Origin: Alphaproteobacteria bacterium
GTDB taxonomy: Bacteria; Pseudomonadota; Alphaproteobacteria; CAAHEQ01; UBA3637
NCBI GenBank assembly: GCA_017555325.1
Contig: JAFZGR010000259.1
Span: 1-18,290, forward strand
Reading direction: 5' to 3'
Length of the DNA stretch: 18,290 nucleotides
The notes beneath the pieces were generated by a model, which saw nothing but the letters and a program-made list of their open reading frames with translations, was not told the DNA's origin and ran no database searches. This document shows, in pieces, positions 8,289 to 15,990 of the stretch. The translations under genes and the position numbers were made by a program. Position 1 is the stretch's first letter. Each line of letters opens with the position of its first letter.

Positions 8289-8480
8289 AAAAAAAGGGAC
8301 GTATCAATGCAACATTTTTTTTCACTTTTTGAGATTTTTTTTAATTTTAGATAACTTATTCAACACAAACAATAATCTTTCATTTTTTTTAGAAACCGAT
8401 TTTTGTAATTTGAAGCGGGAAAAAAAGGTCCCTTTTATTATACTCACTTTATGAATGCAAGTTTATAAAAGGAGCAAGAG
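8289..8480 (+). promoter_or_regulatory. Pilin leader module, copy 2
   Basis: It has the same length (192 bases) and order as copy 1. Left arm AAAAGGGAC is at 8292-8300 and right arm GTCCCTTTT at 8428-8436, again 127 bases apart. Phased T-tracts are at 8315-8322, 8326-8330 and 8335-8342. The -10-like box is TATACT at 8439-8444, a better match than in copy 1, but no good -35 hexamer stands 17 bases upstream, so an activator or the curved T-tract DNA may be needed. It differs from copy 3 at only about six positions. Confidence 0.72.
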
Positions 8481-11168
8481 ATGAAAATCAAATTCAATGA
8501 AATCGGCCGGAGTATGGTGGAAATGCTGGGTGTATTAGCCGTTATTGGGGTATTAAGTGTTGGGGCAGTTGCCGGATATCGGTATGCGATGGATAAATAT
8601 CGAGCTAACGATATTGTGTATGAAGTCAATATGCGAGCAACGGATGTTTGGCATCGTTTTCAAGATAAACCTTTACCAGCATTGGGCGATGCAACAGCAT
8701 TTTCCGAATGGAATAATACCACACAAACAGGTTATCCGATTACTATATCTCCGTTTCCGGATGTGGCCTTTAAAATCGGTGTTCAGAATGTTTCTTCACG
8801 CGTTTGTAAAAATGTGATGACGATGAATTTACATCAAATTATTGAAGGCTTTCAGTTTGCACAAATTAATGGAGCAAAATATTTAGGGGATGCATCATTG
8901 TGTGGGAATGATGAAACAATAAATGAAATTGTATTTACCTCATTTTTAGATTCACAGGACCCTAACACAGAACATTGTGTTGAAGATAGTGATTGTCATT
9001 CCAAATGTGCGGAAAAAGTTTGCAACGGAGAAACGATGACGTGTGACGACCAATGTCCGGAATGGAGTAAACCGATCCGCTTGGAAGAAACATGTGAATG
9101 TGTGGAATGTGTAAAAAACAGTGATTGTAAATTTAAAGGAGAAGGTTATATTTGTGATGAAACCACTTACACCTGTTCAGCGTTACAAAAAGTATGTCCT
9201 GTCGGCACGTTTAGAACACAAAACGGTGCTTGTGTTGCGTGTGATAACGGCAGTAATTTTATTGTATTAAAAAATGGAGAACCGTTTCCAAACACCGAAG
9301 ATACCGTTGATGGTTATACAATGTGTCAACAATGTGCTTCGGACTCCGCCGGCGATAAAAAATACAACCGCAAATATGGTTTGCTAGAAGACGGAAACGC
9401 CTATTGTGATTATATGTGTACAAATGGACGTTCCTATCAATCATCTGATGAGGGATGTATTCCATGTAGTGACGATTCATGGCATTATTTAAGTAGTGAT
9501 GATGTTTCTGTTTCACAATGTTTAGCATGCAATAATCATGAATGGTACAGTACTTGTTATAGTAAAAAATGGTGTCAACAAAAATTAGAATGTGCTGAAG
9601 ATGAATATATTACGTTAGTAACACCCTTTGCCTGTTCAAAGTGTTCAGAAAACAGGAATAAGAAAGTTAAAATAATTTGGTGTTCAAAGTCTTCTGAATC
9701 AACAACTTATTCAAAAGAACTTGAAAATATGTGCAACAACTGTTCCTCTCCGAATAAACGTTATTATTTTCAAGAGCACTGTTATCCTCTTTGTGAGCAA
9801 CCGGAAGATGTCGAATCTTGTACAGACCCTTATAATTGTTCTCGCAAATGGCAAAACGGGAATGGAGCGTGCTTATCCTGTGATGATGATACTGCAAATA
9901 ATGCTATTTTTCACGATAGTGCATATAAGCATTGGATACATGAAAGCTGGCCCAAATTATGTACAGCTTGTGGACGAATAGTTAAAGATGGATATTGTTT
10001 ATTACCTAAAAAAGAAGGCTGCAAAGTTGGTCAATTTTTAGGGGCTGATGGCAATTGTTATGAATGTAACAATGAAAAAGGTATTATTATTACTTCCGAA
10101 GAAGATTCCGGTTGTGTAACAAATTGCCGAAAAACATCATCTGATGCCACTGATTACAATGTAGATGGAACAATTGAAACACGAAGAACGTATATGTCAG
10201 GAGTACAAACAGGGGTTGATACTGATTTATATTGTGCTCCGAAATGTCCACAAAACTATATTAATAATGATTCTGGAAAATGTGTATCCTGCGGAAACAA
10301 CAATTCAACTTCAGCTTTTCTTGTTGCCGTTTCATCTGAGTGTAATGTTCAATGTTCTAATCGTCAATCATATGGACAATACTGTGGCATAAAAAATTGT
10401 CCAACCGCTCAAAAATATTACAAGAAAAGCACTGGATCTTGCGTATTATGTAGCAATAATACAGTACTGGACAGTATATATTCATCTGATACATCTTTAT
10501 GTAATGCCTGCGTTAATAGAATGGCGTATAGCATAAATAACAACCAAAAATGTTCTTTGATTATTCCCGGAGAATATGGTGTTTGTAATAGTTTATGGTC
10601 AAATGAATTTCCGGCTGACTTAGATGATAATCTTATTTCAAAAGCACAACCCTATTTAAATGGGGAGTATGATGGAGAAAAATTTTTAGCAGATGATGGT
10701 TATTGCCGAAATTGTATGGACGAAACAAGTTATTCCAGTTCAAAAGAGCAATGTTTATCCTGTCCAAACAGACGATATCAGAATGGAACCTGTGCATTTG
10801 GATTATGTGATACTAATTTTTATTTATCAATGGGAACTTGTGTTTCTTGCTCAAATGTCAATAAACCGATTGACCCAAGCAAAGAAAATTTGTGTTCATC
10901 ATGTAGTGATAGACGTCAATTAGAAATCGGAACTCCGAATACGACATGGAGTGGTCTTTGTGTGGAAGAATGTGCCGGCACTCAATGGCAGGATATTAAC
11001 GGGAATTGTCTGTTTTGTTCCGACGGAGGGACACGGGAAATTGGAACAGATGCAGAATCCCGTCGTTTGTGTAACGAATGTGATGGTTTACGAGAAGAAC
11101 AGGCAATATACGGAACAGATGGTACAACCGTTATCGGATATAAGTGTGTTTTGAAAACAACCGAATAA
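8481..11168 (+). CDS. Giant Cys-rich type IV pilin-like protein, 895 residues
   Basis: The first 27 codons are identical at the DNA level to those of the third gene. The leader MKIKFNEIG is followed by RSMVEMLGVLAVIGVLSV with Glu at +5: a prepilin signal. Residues 30-160 are a pilin-like core (AMDKYRANDIVYEVNMRATD, SRVCKN, GDASLCGN) shared with the 993-residue sister. From about 166 to the end there are some 78 cysteines over the whole protein by my count. They are arranged in modules of about 35-55 residues reading GxC-x2-C-(13-20)-C-x2-C-x2-R-(about 10-20)-C, at least six of them in the C-terminal half. Such an ectodomain is likely disulfide-bonded and extracellular, resembling a growth-factor-receptor-type Cys stalk. 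This is far larger than ordinary pilins. Role unknown; adhesin or surface fibre is inferred. Confidence 0.82.
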   Translation: MKIKFNEIGRSMVEMLGVLAVIGVLSVGAVAGYRYAMDKYRANDIVYEVNMRATDVWHRFQDKPLPALGDATAFSEWNNTTQTGYPITISPFPDVAFKIGVQNVSSRVCKNVMTMNLHQIIEGFQFAQINGAKYLGDASLCGNDETINEIVFTSFLDSQDPNTEHCVEDSDCHSKCAEKVCNGETMTCDDQCPEWSKPIRLEETCECVECVKNSDCKFKGEGYICDETTYTCSALQKVCPVGTFRTQNGACVACDNGSNFIVLKNGEPFPNTEDTVDGYTMCQQCASDSAGDKKYNRKYGLLEDGNAYCDYMCTNGRSYQSSDEGCIPCSDDSWHYLSSDDVSVSQCLACNNHEWYSTCYSKKWCQQKLECAEDEYITLVTPFACSKCSENRNKKVKIIWCSKSSESTTYSKELENMCNNCSSPNKRYYFQEHCYPLCEQPEDVESCTDPYNCSRKWQNGNGACLSCDDDTANNAIFHDSAYKHWIHESWPKLCTACGRIVKDGYCLLPKKEGCKVGQFLGADGNCYECNNEKGIIITSEEDSGCVTNCRKTSSDATDYNVDGTIETRRTYMSGVQTGVDTDLYCAPKCPQNYINNDSGKCVSCGNNNSTSAFLVAVSSECNVQCSNRQSYGQYCGIKNCPTAQKYYKKSTGSCVLCSNNTVLDSIYSSDTSLCNACVNRMAYSINNNQKCSLIIPGEYGVCNSLWSNEFPADLDDNLISKAQPYLNGEYDGEKFLADDGYCRNCMDETSYSSSKEQCLSCPNRRYQNGTCAFGLCDTNFYLSMGTCVSCSNVNKPIDPSKENLCSSCSDRRQLEIGTPNTTWSGLCVEECAGTQWQDINGNCLFCSDGGTREIGTDAESRRLCNECDGLREEQAIYGTDGTTVIGYKCVLKTTE

Positions 11169-11200
11169 ATATATCCATTGAAATCTTTATATTTATTGTT

Positions 11201-11222
11201 ACCCCGTGTTTTAACACGGGGT
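11201..11222 (+). terminator. Hairpin after the second pilin-like gene
   Basis: ACCCCGTGTT and AACACGGGGT form a perfect ten-base inverted repeat with a very short loop, 32 bases after the stop. The following bases (TATGTG) are not a T-run, so it may work as a 3' stabiliser or as a weak terminator. Confidence 0.6.
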
Positions 11223-11280
11223 TATGTGTAGAAGTAGTACTCAAACACCATAAAATTATACTAACCAAATATCTATCCTC

Positions 11281-11472
11281 AAAAAAAGGGACGTATCAAT
11301 GCAACATTTTTTTTCACTTTTTGAGATTTTTTTTAATTTTAGATAACTTATTCAACACAAACAATAATCTTTCATTTTTTTTAGAAACCGATTTTACCGA
11401 TTCGAAGCGGGAAAAAAAGGTCCCTTTTATTATACTCACTTTATGAATGTAAGTTTATAAAAGGAGCAAGAG
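11281..11472 (+). promoter_or_regulatory. Pilin leader module, copy 3
   Basis: This is almost a duplicate of copy 2, with about six differences. The left arm is at 11284-11292, the right arm at 11420-11428 (127 bases between), phased T-tracts at 11307-11314, 11318-11322 and 11327-11334, TATACT at 11431-11436, and GGAG six bases before the ATG. The near identity continues for 82 bases into the coding sequence and then stops abruptly, so copies 2 and 3 share one 274-base block. Confidence 0.72.
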
Positions 11473-12582
11473 ATGAAAATCAAATTCAATGAAATCGGCC
11501 GGAGTATGGTGGAAATGCTGGGTGTATTAGCCGTTATTGGGGTATTAAGTGTTGCTGGTGTTATGGGATATCGATTCGCCATGGACAAATATAATGCTAA
11601 TATAACAATTCAGGATATTTCATTGAGAGTTTCTGATTTATTAGCACAGGCTGAACGAACATCGGTCATTAATTTGGATGGATGGGGAACACATAGCACG
11701 ATGGGATATGAATGGGGCGATTATGGTGAAAATTCTTATCAAGAGGGGGTTTTTGATATGGCTTTATTAGGCGTTCCCAAACGAATATGCCAGCAACTTT
11801 TTATGGGAGTTGTTCAGGCAACACAAATTAACATTAATATGGTTAAGGCTAATTCGTCAGATTTGTGTACCCAAACAAATGATATGGTTTTTTATTTTGG
11901 CAAAAAGCCCGAGCTTGATTGTAATGGACCTTTTTGTTTTCAGCCTGATGATGATATTATGAGAGAATATGCATGTCAAACAGATACGGATTGTGGTGAA
12001 TGTTGGGTTTGTCGTAATTCAGGTACTTGTACGGTAGCTCCGAACGGTACACCATGTTCAGATAATGGAAGTTGTTATGTTGGAGCTTGTTCATATGACT
12101 CGTGTCAAACAAATAATGATTGCGAAAGAGATGAATATTGTGCGATAAAATCTGATGTACAAATGGTGAATTGTGTTCCGCATGAAAATTTTGTTTGCAA
12201 AAGAGTTGATTTTGTAAAAAAAACAATTTTGATAAATGGGAAAAAGCAAACTTGGTATATTTCTAAAAAATCGATGGCATATTTGGATGCTGAAAATGCT
12301 TGTTCAAAAATGGGTTTAGAGTTGCCTGATTTAACAGAGTTTATATCAGATTGGGATGGTGGATTTAATCAATATCCATTAACACCGCTTGCGGAAACAT
12401 TAGCAAATGAATTGAATTATACTAATCTTGTTTGGACTAAAACAAATTGTCAGATGGGGATGTGTTTGGTATCACTCGGAAATGCCAATACCGAGCACCC
12501 AGTTGGCGATGTAACTTATACCTGTAAAACAGGAACACATGGGATGAATTATTATCATGCAGTTTGTCGCACAAGGAAATAA
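11473..12582 (+). CDS. Type IV pilin-like protein with C-type-lectin-like end, 369 residues
   Basis: It has the same prepilin leader and helix as its sisters (cut after Gly9, Glu at +5). A pilin-like core holds Cys106 and Cys132, matching the conserved pair. A compact Cys-rich part at about 150-242 (DCNGPFCF, DTDCGECWVC, NNDCERDEYC) resembles small disulfide-knotted modules. The C-terminal 110 residues read like a C-type lectin-like fold: SKKSMAYLDAENACSKMGLE near 265-284, LVWTKTNC near 319-326, and the final YHAVCRTRK. Such folds bind sugars or proteins, so a host- or glycan-binding tip is inferred, not shown. An A8 run at 12216-12223 could slip. No clear terminator follows; the next leader module begins 36 bases after the stop. 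Confidence 0.8.
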   Translation: MKIKFNEIGRSMVEMLGVLAVIGVLSVAGVMGYRFAMDKYNANITIQDISLRVSDLLAQAERTSVINLDGWGTHSTMGYEWGDYGENSYQEGVFDMALLGVPKRICQQLFMGVVQATQININMVKANSSDLCTQTNDMVFYFGKKPELDCNGPFCFQPDDDIMREYACQTDTDCGECWVCRNSGTCTVAPNGTPCSDNGSCYVGACSYDSCQTNNDCERDEYCAIKSDVQMVNCVPHENFVCKRVDFVKKTILINGKKQTWYISKKSMAYLDAENACSKMGLELPDLTEFISDWDGGFNQYPLTPLAETLANELNYTNLVWTKTNCQMGMCLVSLGNANTEHPVGDVTYTCKTGTHGMNYYHAVCRTRK

Positions 12583-12618
12583 ATAATACGTGTTGATCGG
12601 TTGAATTTAATATTCCGT

Positions 12619-12810
12619 ACAAAAAGGTACGTTAAAACGCAACCATTTTTTTCACATTTTTGCATTTTTTTAAAATTTAACTAAACAATTCAATTTAAAT
12701 AACAATCTTTCATTTTCTCAAAAATTCAACTTTTTCGATTTGAATAGGGAAAAAAAGGTACCTTTTTTTATACTCATATCTATAAGCTTAATTTAAACAA
12801 GGAGAAGATG
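12619..12810 (+). promoter_or_regulatory. Pilin leader module, copy 4 (divergent, covarying arms)
   Basis: This copy has drifted in sequence but keeps every spacing. The left arm is AAAAGGTAC (12622-12630) and the right arm GTACCTTTT (12758-12766), with 127 bases between, as in the others. Compared with copies 1-3, both arms changed at the matching position, so the complementarity is preserved. The T-tracts at 12646-12652, 12657-12661 and 12665-12671 stay in phase, GGGAAAAAAAGG is kept, and TATACT is at 12769-12774. The distance from the left arm to the start is 192 bases only if the second of two adjacent ATG codons (12811) is used. Confidence 0.72.
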
Positions 12811-15792
12811 ATGCAAATTAAACTGAATGAAATCGGTCGGAGTATGGTGGAAATATTGGGTGTAATGGCCGTTATCGGGGTGTTAAGTGTCGGCGGTATA
12901 GCCGGATATAAATATGCTATGGATAAATATCGGGCAAATGATATTGTTTATGAAGTAAATATGCGGGCAACAGACATTTGGCACAAATTTCAAGATAAAG
13001 CACTTCCTGAACATGATGAAGCACAAAATACCGATTTTCCCGAATGGTCGCTACACACTGCCACGGGTTATCCGATTTATATACACTCCTTCCCTGATGT
13101 TGCCTTTAAAACATACGTTGAAGGGGTATCATCCACAGTTTGTAAAAACGTTGTTAACATGAACTTGAATGACATTATTAAAGGCATACAATTTGTTCAA
13201 GTAGCCAATGGAGAGGGGGAACCTATTAAATATACAGGGGATGCCTCTATCTGCGGAGAAACAGGAACAGATAATTTAGTCATATTTACGGCATTTACCG
13301 ATACGGAAGATACGGCAAATCCTGATCATTGCGTTGAAAAAGGCGATTGTGATGGATTATGCAGTCCGCACACATGTGATAAAAATATGACATGTCGAAA
13401 TAAATGTTTTGGTTTGGATGATACGCCACATTGTTTTGATGATGGAGCCGGCGGAAAATGTGTTGCTTGTATCACAAATGCCGATTGCTCATCCTATGGA
13501 GATAATTATGTTTGTAATACAGCCAATCATACCTGTCAGGAAGTTCGCAAATGTGAAGCTACTGAATACCGGGCAGCAAGTGGTGCCTGTATTCCTTGTT
13601 CAGATGTAAACGCTGTAGAAATCAGTCAGGAAAAGTTTGAAGATTTAGCTTTAAATATTCAGGATGCGACAACAGGTGTTGAACAATGTACGGCTTGCAA
13701 TAATACCCATAAAGTGACGATTGACGAAGCAACAAACAAAGCTTATTGCGGAATTGGTTGTATTCAGGGGGTTAATTATGAATCGCTTAACGAAGGATGT
13801 ATTCCTTGTCGCAAGGCAGACGGGTCGCCAAATGATGAACCGCATCAGATTCACATGACAAATGAAGCTCGCAAAATGTGTGAAGCCTGCGGTCTGATTT
13901 GGTGGCATTATTATTATGAAAGAGAACGGTGTGACTATATGCCGGCAACCTGTCCGGAAGGAACATTTGCTGTTTTGGGCGATACGGATAATCCCCGATG
14001 CGAACCATGTACAACTCCAAATAGTGTGAGCATTTATGCATGGGGAAATGCCAATGGACACCGAGGATCATCTCTATGGACAACGGCAAAACTTCAAGCT
14101 TCCTGCACTTCTTGTCCGGAACGGACACCGGATGGTGTTTGGAGTAAACGGGAGCTTGTCGTTGACAGTGGCGGAGGATCTGCATCTTGCCGACCCGTTT
14201 GCGAACAGCCAGATGAAGGGGCTTCCATTACAGCCTGCACAGATAACGATGACAGTACCGTATGTAACCGTCAATTCAGAAGTGGTGGTACGTGTTATGC
14301 ATGTAGTGAAACATCCAATAAATCCATTGAAACAGGCGAAACAGATGCTGTTGATACGTATGAAGAACAATTATGTATTAATTGCGGACGAACAATTCGA
14401 AACGGGTATTGTAGTGTTGTAAAAGAATTAAAACTCGGACAATTTAGAACCAAAGCAGGAACACCTGTTGATTGTACAGCTTCAGACTATAATTTTGCAT
14501 ATGAAATTGTTGATGAAGCTGATTCTAAATGCGTTGCTAATTGTAAAAAGAAAAACGGTGTTTATAGTACGGATGCAGATGCTGTTCCCACACGGCAAGT
14601 TCGTACAAGTAATGACAAAAATTATTGTGATAAGATTTGCCCTGCCAATCAATGGCAAAATACTAAAGGTAACTGTTATGACTGCAGTCAAGAATGGGGG
14701 GGGAGTGAATACCTCTATAATGATGGTATCAGTACGGCCTTGTGTGATGATGCTTGCAAAAATGCCGGTCAATATAAGCGTAAAATGGCTGGATCAAATT
14801 GTGTTTTTGAAGTGTGTCCGGATGCTTCTGATGGTACAAAACGATTTAAAAGCTATGAAGGAGAATGTAACCGTTGTGATTCCCCCGGTCGTGAAACATT
14901 AGGACCTAATGACGGAGCCAGTAAGACAGAATGCGACCGTTGTTCTAATCGTATATCCAATGGAGCAAGTTGGAATCAATGTGCCTTAATTGACCCAGGT
15001 GTCAGTGGTGTTTGTAACAGTGATAACTGGACACTTCCGGAAAATTTAGCGAGTGATTATCCGGATTTATATGATGAAGTTCAGGAATATGTGAACGGGG
15101 AACATGATGGCGAAACATTTAGAGACAATAATGGCTTATGTTATCCCTGCACAACAGATGTCGCCGTTAAAACATCTCTTGTTCAATGCAATTTATGCAA
15201 TATTGACAAAGTGCAACGGACTTATACAAGTGGTGTTTGCTCATTGGGCGGGTGTCAAACAAACCAATTTATGAATGCAACACCGGCCTGTGTTAATTGT
15301 ACCCCTTCATCGGTTCCGAGCAGTTATATCAGTGCGACCTATTTGTTAAAAGAAGGAAATACATCGTCTTGTGCACAATGTGGTAATCGACAAGTGATGA
15401 CAATCGGTTCAACCGGTCAAAAATATTGTGTGCCGAATGAGTGTATTCAAAGTGCTGATTGGCAAGCTGCTTCTAACGGAAAATGTCAGGATTGTACGGC
15501 AGACAATAACGTTCGTGAAATCGGAACGGAAATGATTTACCGTCAACAATGCGAAGCATGTAACCGTGTTGCATTCAGCAAACAAACTGGCGATAAAACA
15601 AGTTGGTATTGTTCAAAAATAATCTCTACCGGATATTTTATTGATGCTTCCGGCAATTTACAAAATTGTACTTCAGCTCCGGATACACAAATTCCAAACA
15701 CGACAAAGGCAAGTTCAGCTTGTGAGGCAAGCGGGTGTAATCGTGTTACGGAAACAGATGCTGATGGTAATTTGTGGTGTATAAAAAGTTAA
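12811..15792 (+). CDS. Giant Cys-rich type IV pilin-like protein, 993 residues
   Basis: Two ATG codons stand side by side (12808 and 12811). I chose the second because it matches the sister proteins (M-Q-I-K-L-N-E-I-G), keeps GGAG six bases upstream, and keeps the leader length at 192. The prepilin cut after Gly9 gives RSMVEILGVMAVIGVLSV. The core (AMDKYRANDIVYEVNMRATD, STVCKN, GDASICGE) is clearly homologous to the 895-residue protein along the whole length, including the block PGxxGVCNS and NGExDGExF in the C-terminal third. The rest is the same repeated GxCxxC and CxxCxxR module. A run of eight G at 14696-14703 encodes part of WGGS near residue 630; slippage there would cut off about a third of the protein. 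Probably surface-exposed; function unknown. Confidence 0.82.
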   Translation: MQIKLNEIGRSMVEILGVMAVIGVLSVGGIAGYKYAMDKYRANDIVYEVNMRATDIWHKFQDKALPEHDEAQNTDFPEWSLHTATGYPIYIHSFPDVAFKTYVEGVSSTVCKNVVNMNLNDIIKGIQFVQVANGEGEPIKYTGDASICGETGTDNLVIFTAFTDTEDTANPDHCVEKGDCDGLCSPHTCDKNMTCRNKCFGLDDTPHCFDDGAGGKCVACITNADCSSYGDNYVCNTANHTCQEVRKCEATEYRAASGACIPCSDVNAVEISQEKFEDLALNIQDATTGVEQCTACNNTHKVTIDEATNKAYCGIGCIQGVNYESLNEGCIPCRKADGSPNDEPHQIHMTNEARKMCEACGLIWWHYYYERERCDYMPATCPEGTFAVLGDTDNPRCEPCTTPNSVSIYAWGNANGHRGSSLWTTAKLQASCTSCPERTPDGVWSKRELVVDSGGGSASCRPVCEQPDEGASITACTDNDDSTVCNRQFRSGGTCYACSETSNKSIETGETDAVDTYEEQLCINCGRTIRNGYCSVVKELKLGQFRTKAGTPVDCTASDYNFAYEIVDEADSKCVANCKKKNGVYSTDADAVPTRQVRTSNDKNYCDKICPANQWQNTKGNCYDCSQEWGGSEYLYNDGISTALCDDACKNAGQYKRKMAGSNCVFEVCPDASDGTKRFKSYEGECNRCDSPGRETLGPNDGASKTECDRCSNRISNGASWNQCALIDPGVSGVCNSDNWTLPENLASDYPDLYDEVQEYVNGEHDGETFRDNNGLCYPCTTDVAVKTSLVQCNLCNIDKVQRTYTSGVCSLGGCQTNQFMNATPACVNCTPSSVPSSYISATYLLKEGNTSSCAQCGNRQVMTIGSTGQKYCVPNECIQSADWQAASNGKCQDCTADNNVREIGTEMIYRQQCEACNRVAFSKQTGDKTSWYCSKIISTGYFIDASGNLQNCTSAPDTQIPNTTKASSACEASGCNRVTETDADGNLWCIKS

Positions 15793-15814
15793 AAAAACAC
15801 ATATCATTTGTTTC

Positions 15815-15849
15815 ATATTAGGGGGAAATAAAATATTTCCCCCTAATAT
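15815..15849 (+). terminator. Terminator-like hairpin after the fourth pilin-like gene
   Basis: ATATTAGGGGGAAAT and ATTTCCCCCTAATAT form a perfect 15-base stem with a five-base loop, 22 bases after the stop codon. The following bases are AT-rich but not a pure T-run. It most likely ends transcription of the array. Confidence 0.75.
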
Positions 15850-15861
15850 TATATTATTTGT

Positions 15862-15990
15862 AAAAATAGGATGTATAATTGCAACCATTTTTTTGTTTTC
15901 TTGAAAGTATGGTTTACTGTTGAAACAAAAAAATACCTTTTTTATTACACTTTTTATTATAGCCGTAATTTTATTTTATGTAGCGAATAA
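15862..15990 (+). repeat. Decayed fifth pilin leader module
   Basis: The sequence A5-TAGGATGTATAATTGCAACC-A-T7 (15862-15894) aligns with the left part of the module, especially GCAACCATTTTTTT of copy 4. The motif AAAAAAATACCTTTTTTATTACAC further on aligns with the right arm and -10 area. Roughly 60 bases between are lost, the arms no longer pair well, and the T-tract pattern is broken. Confidence 0.7.

Noticed and set aside
8254..8454. Open frames over leader copies 2 (8254-8454) and 3 (11144-11446) with similar predicted peptides
   Set aside because: The similarity comes from the duplicated DNA. In leader copy 1 the same frame has a stop soon after the T-tracts, and no ribosome-binding site precedes the starts, so they are not genes.
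12808..12810. First of two adjacent ATG codons as the start of the 993-residue gene
   Set aside because: It would place the ribosome-binding site only three bases away and break the constant 192-base leader length; the second ATG fits all sister genes.
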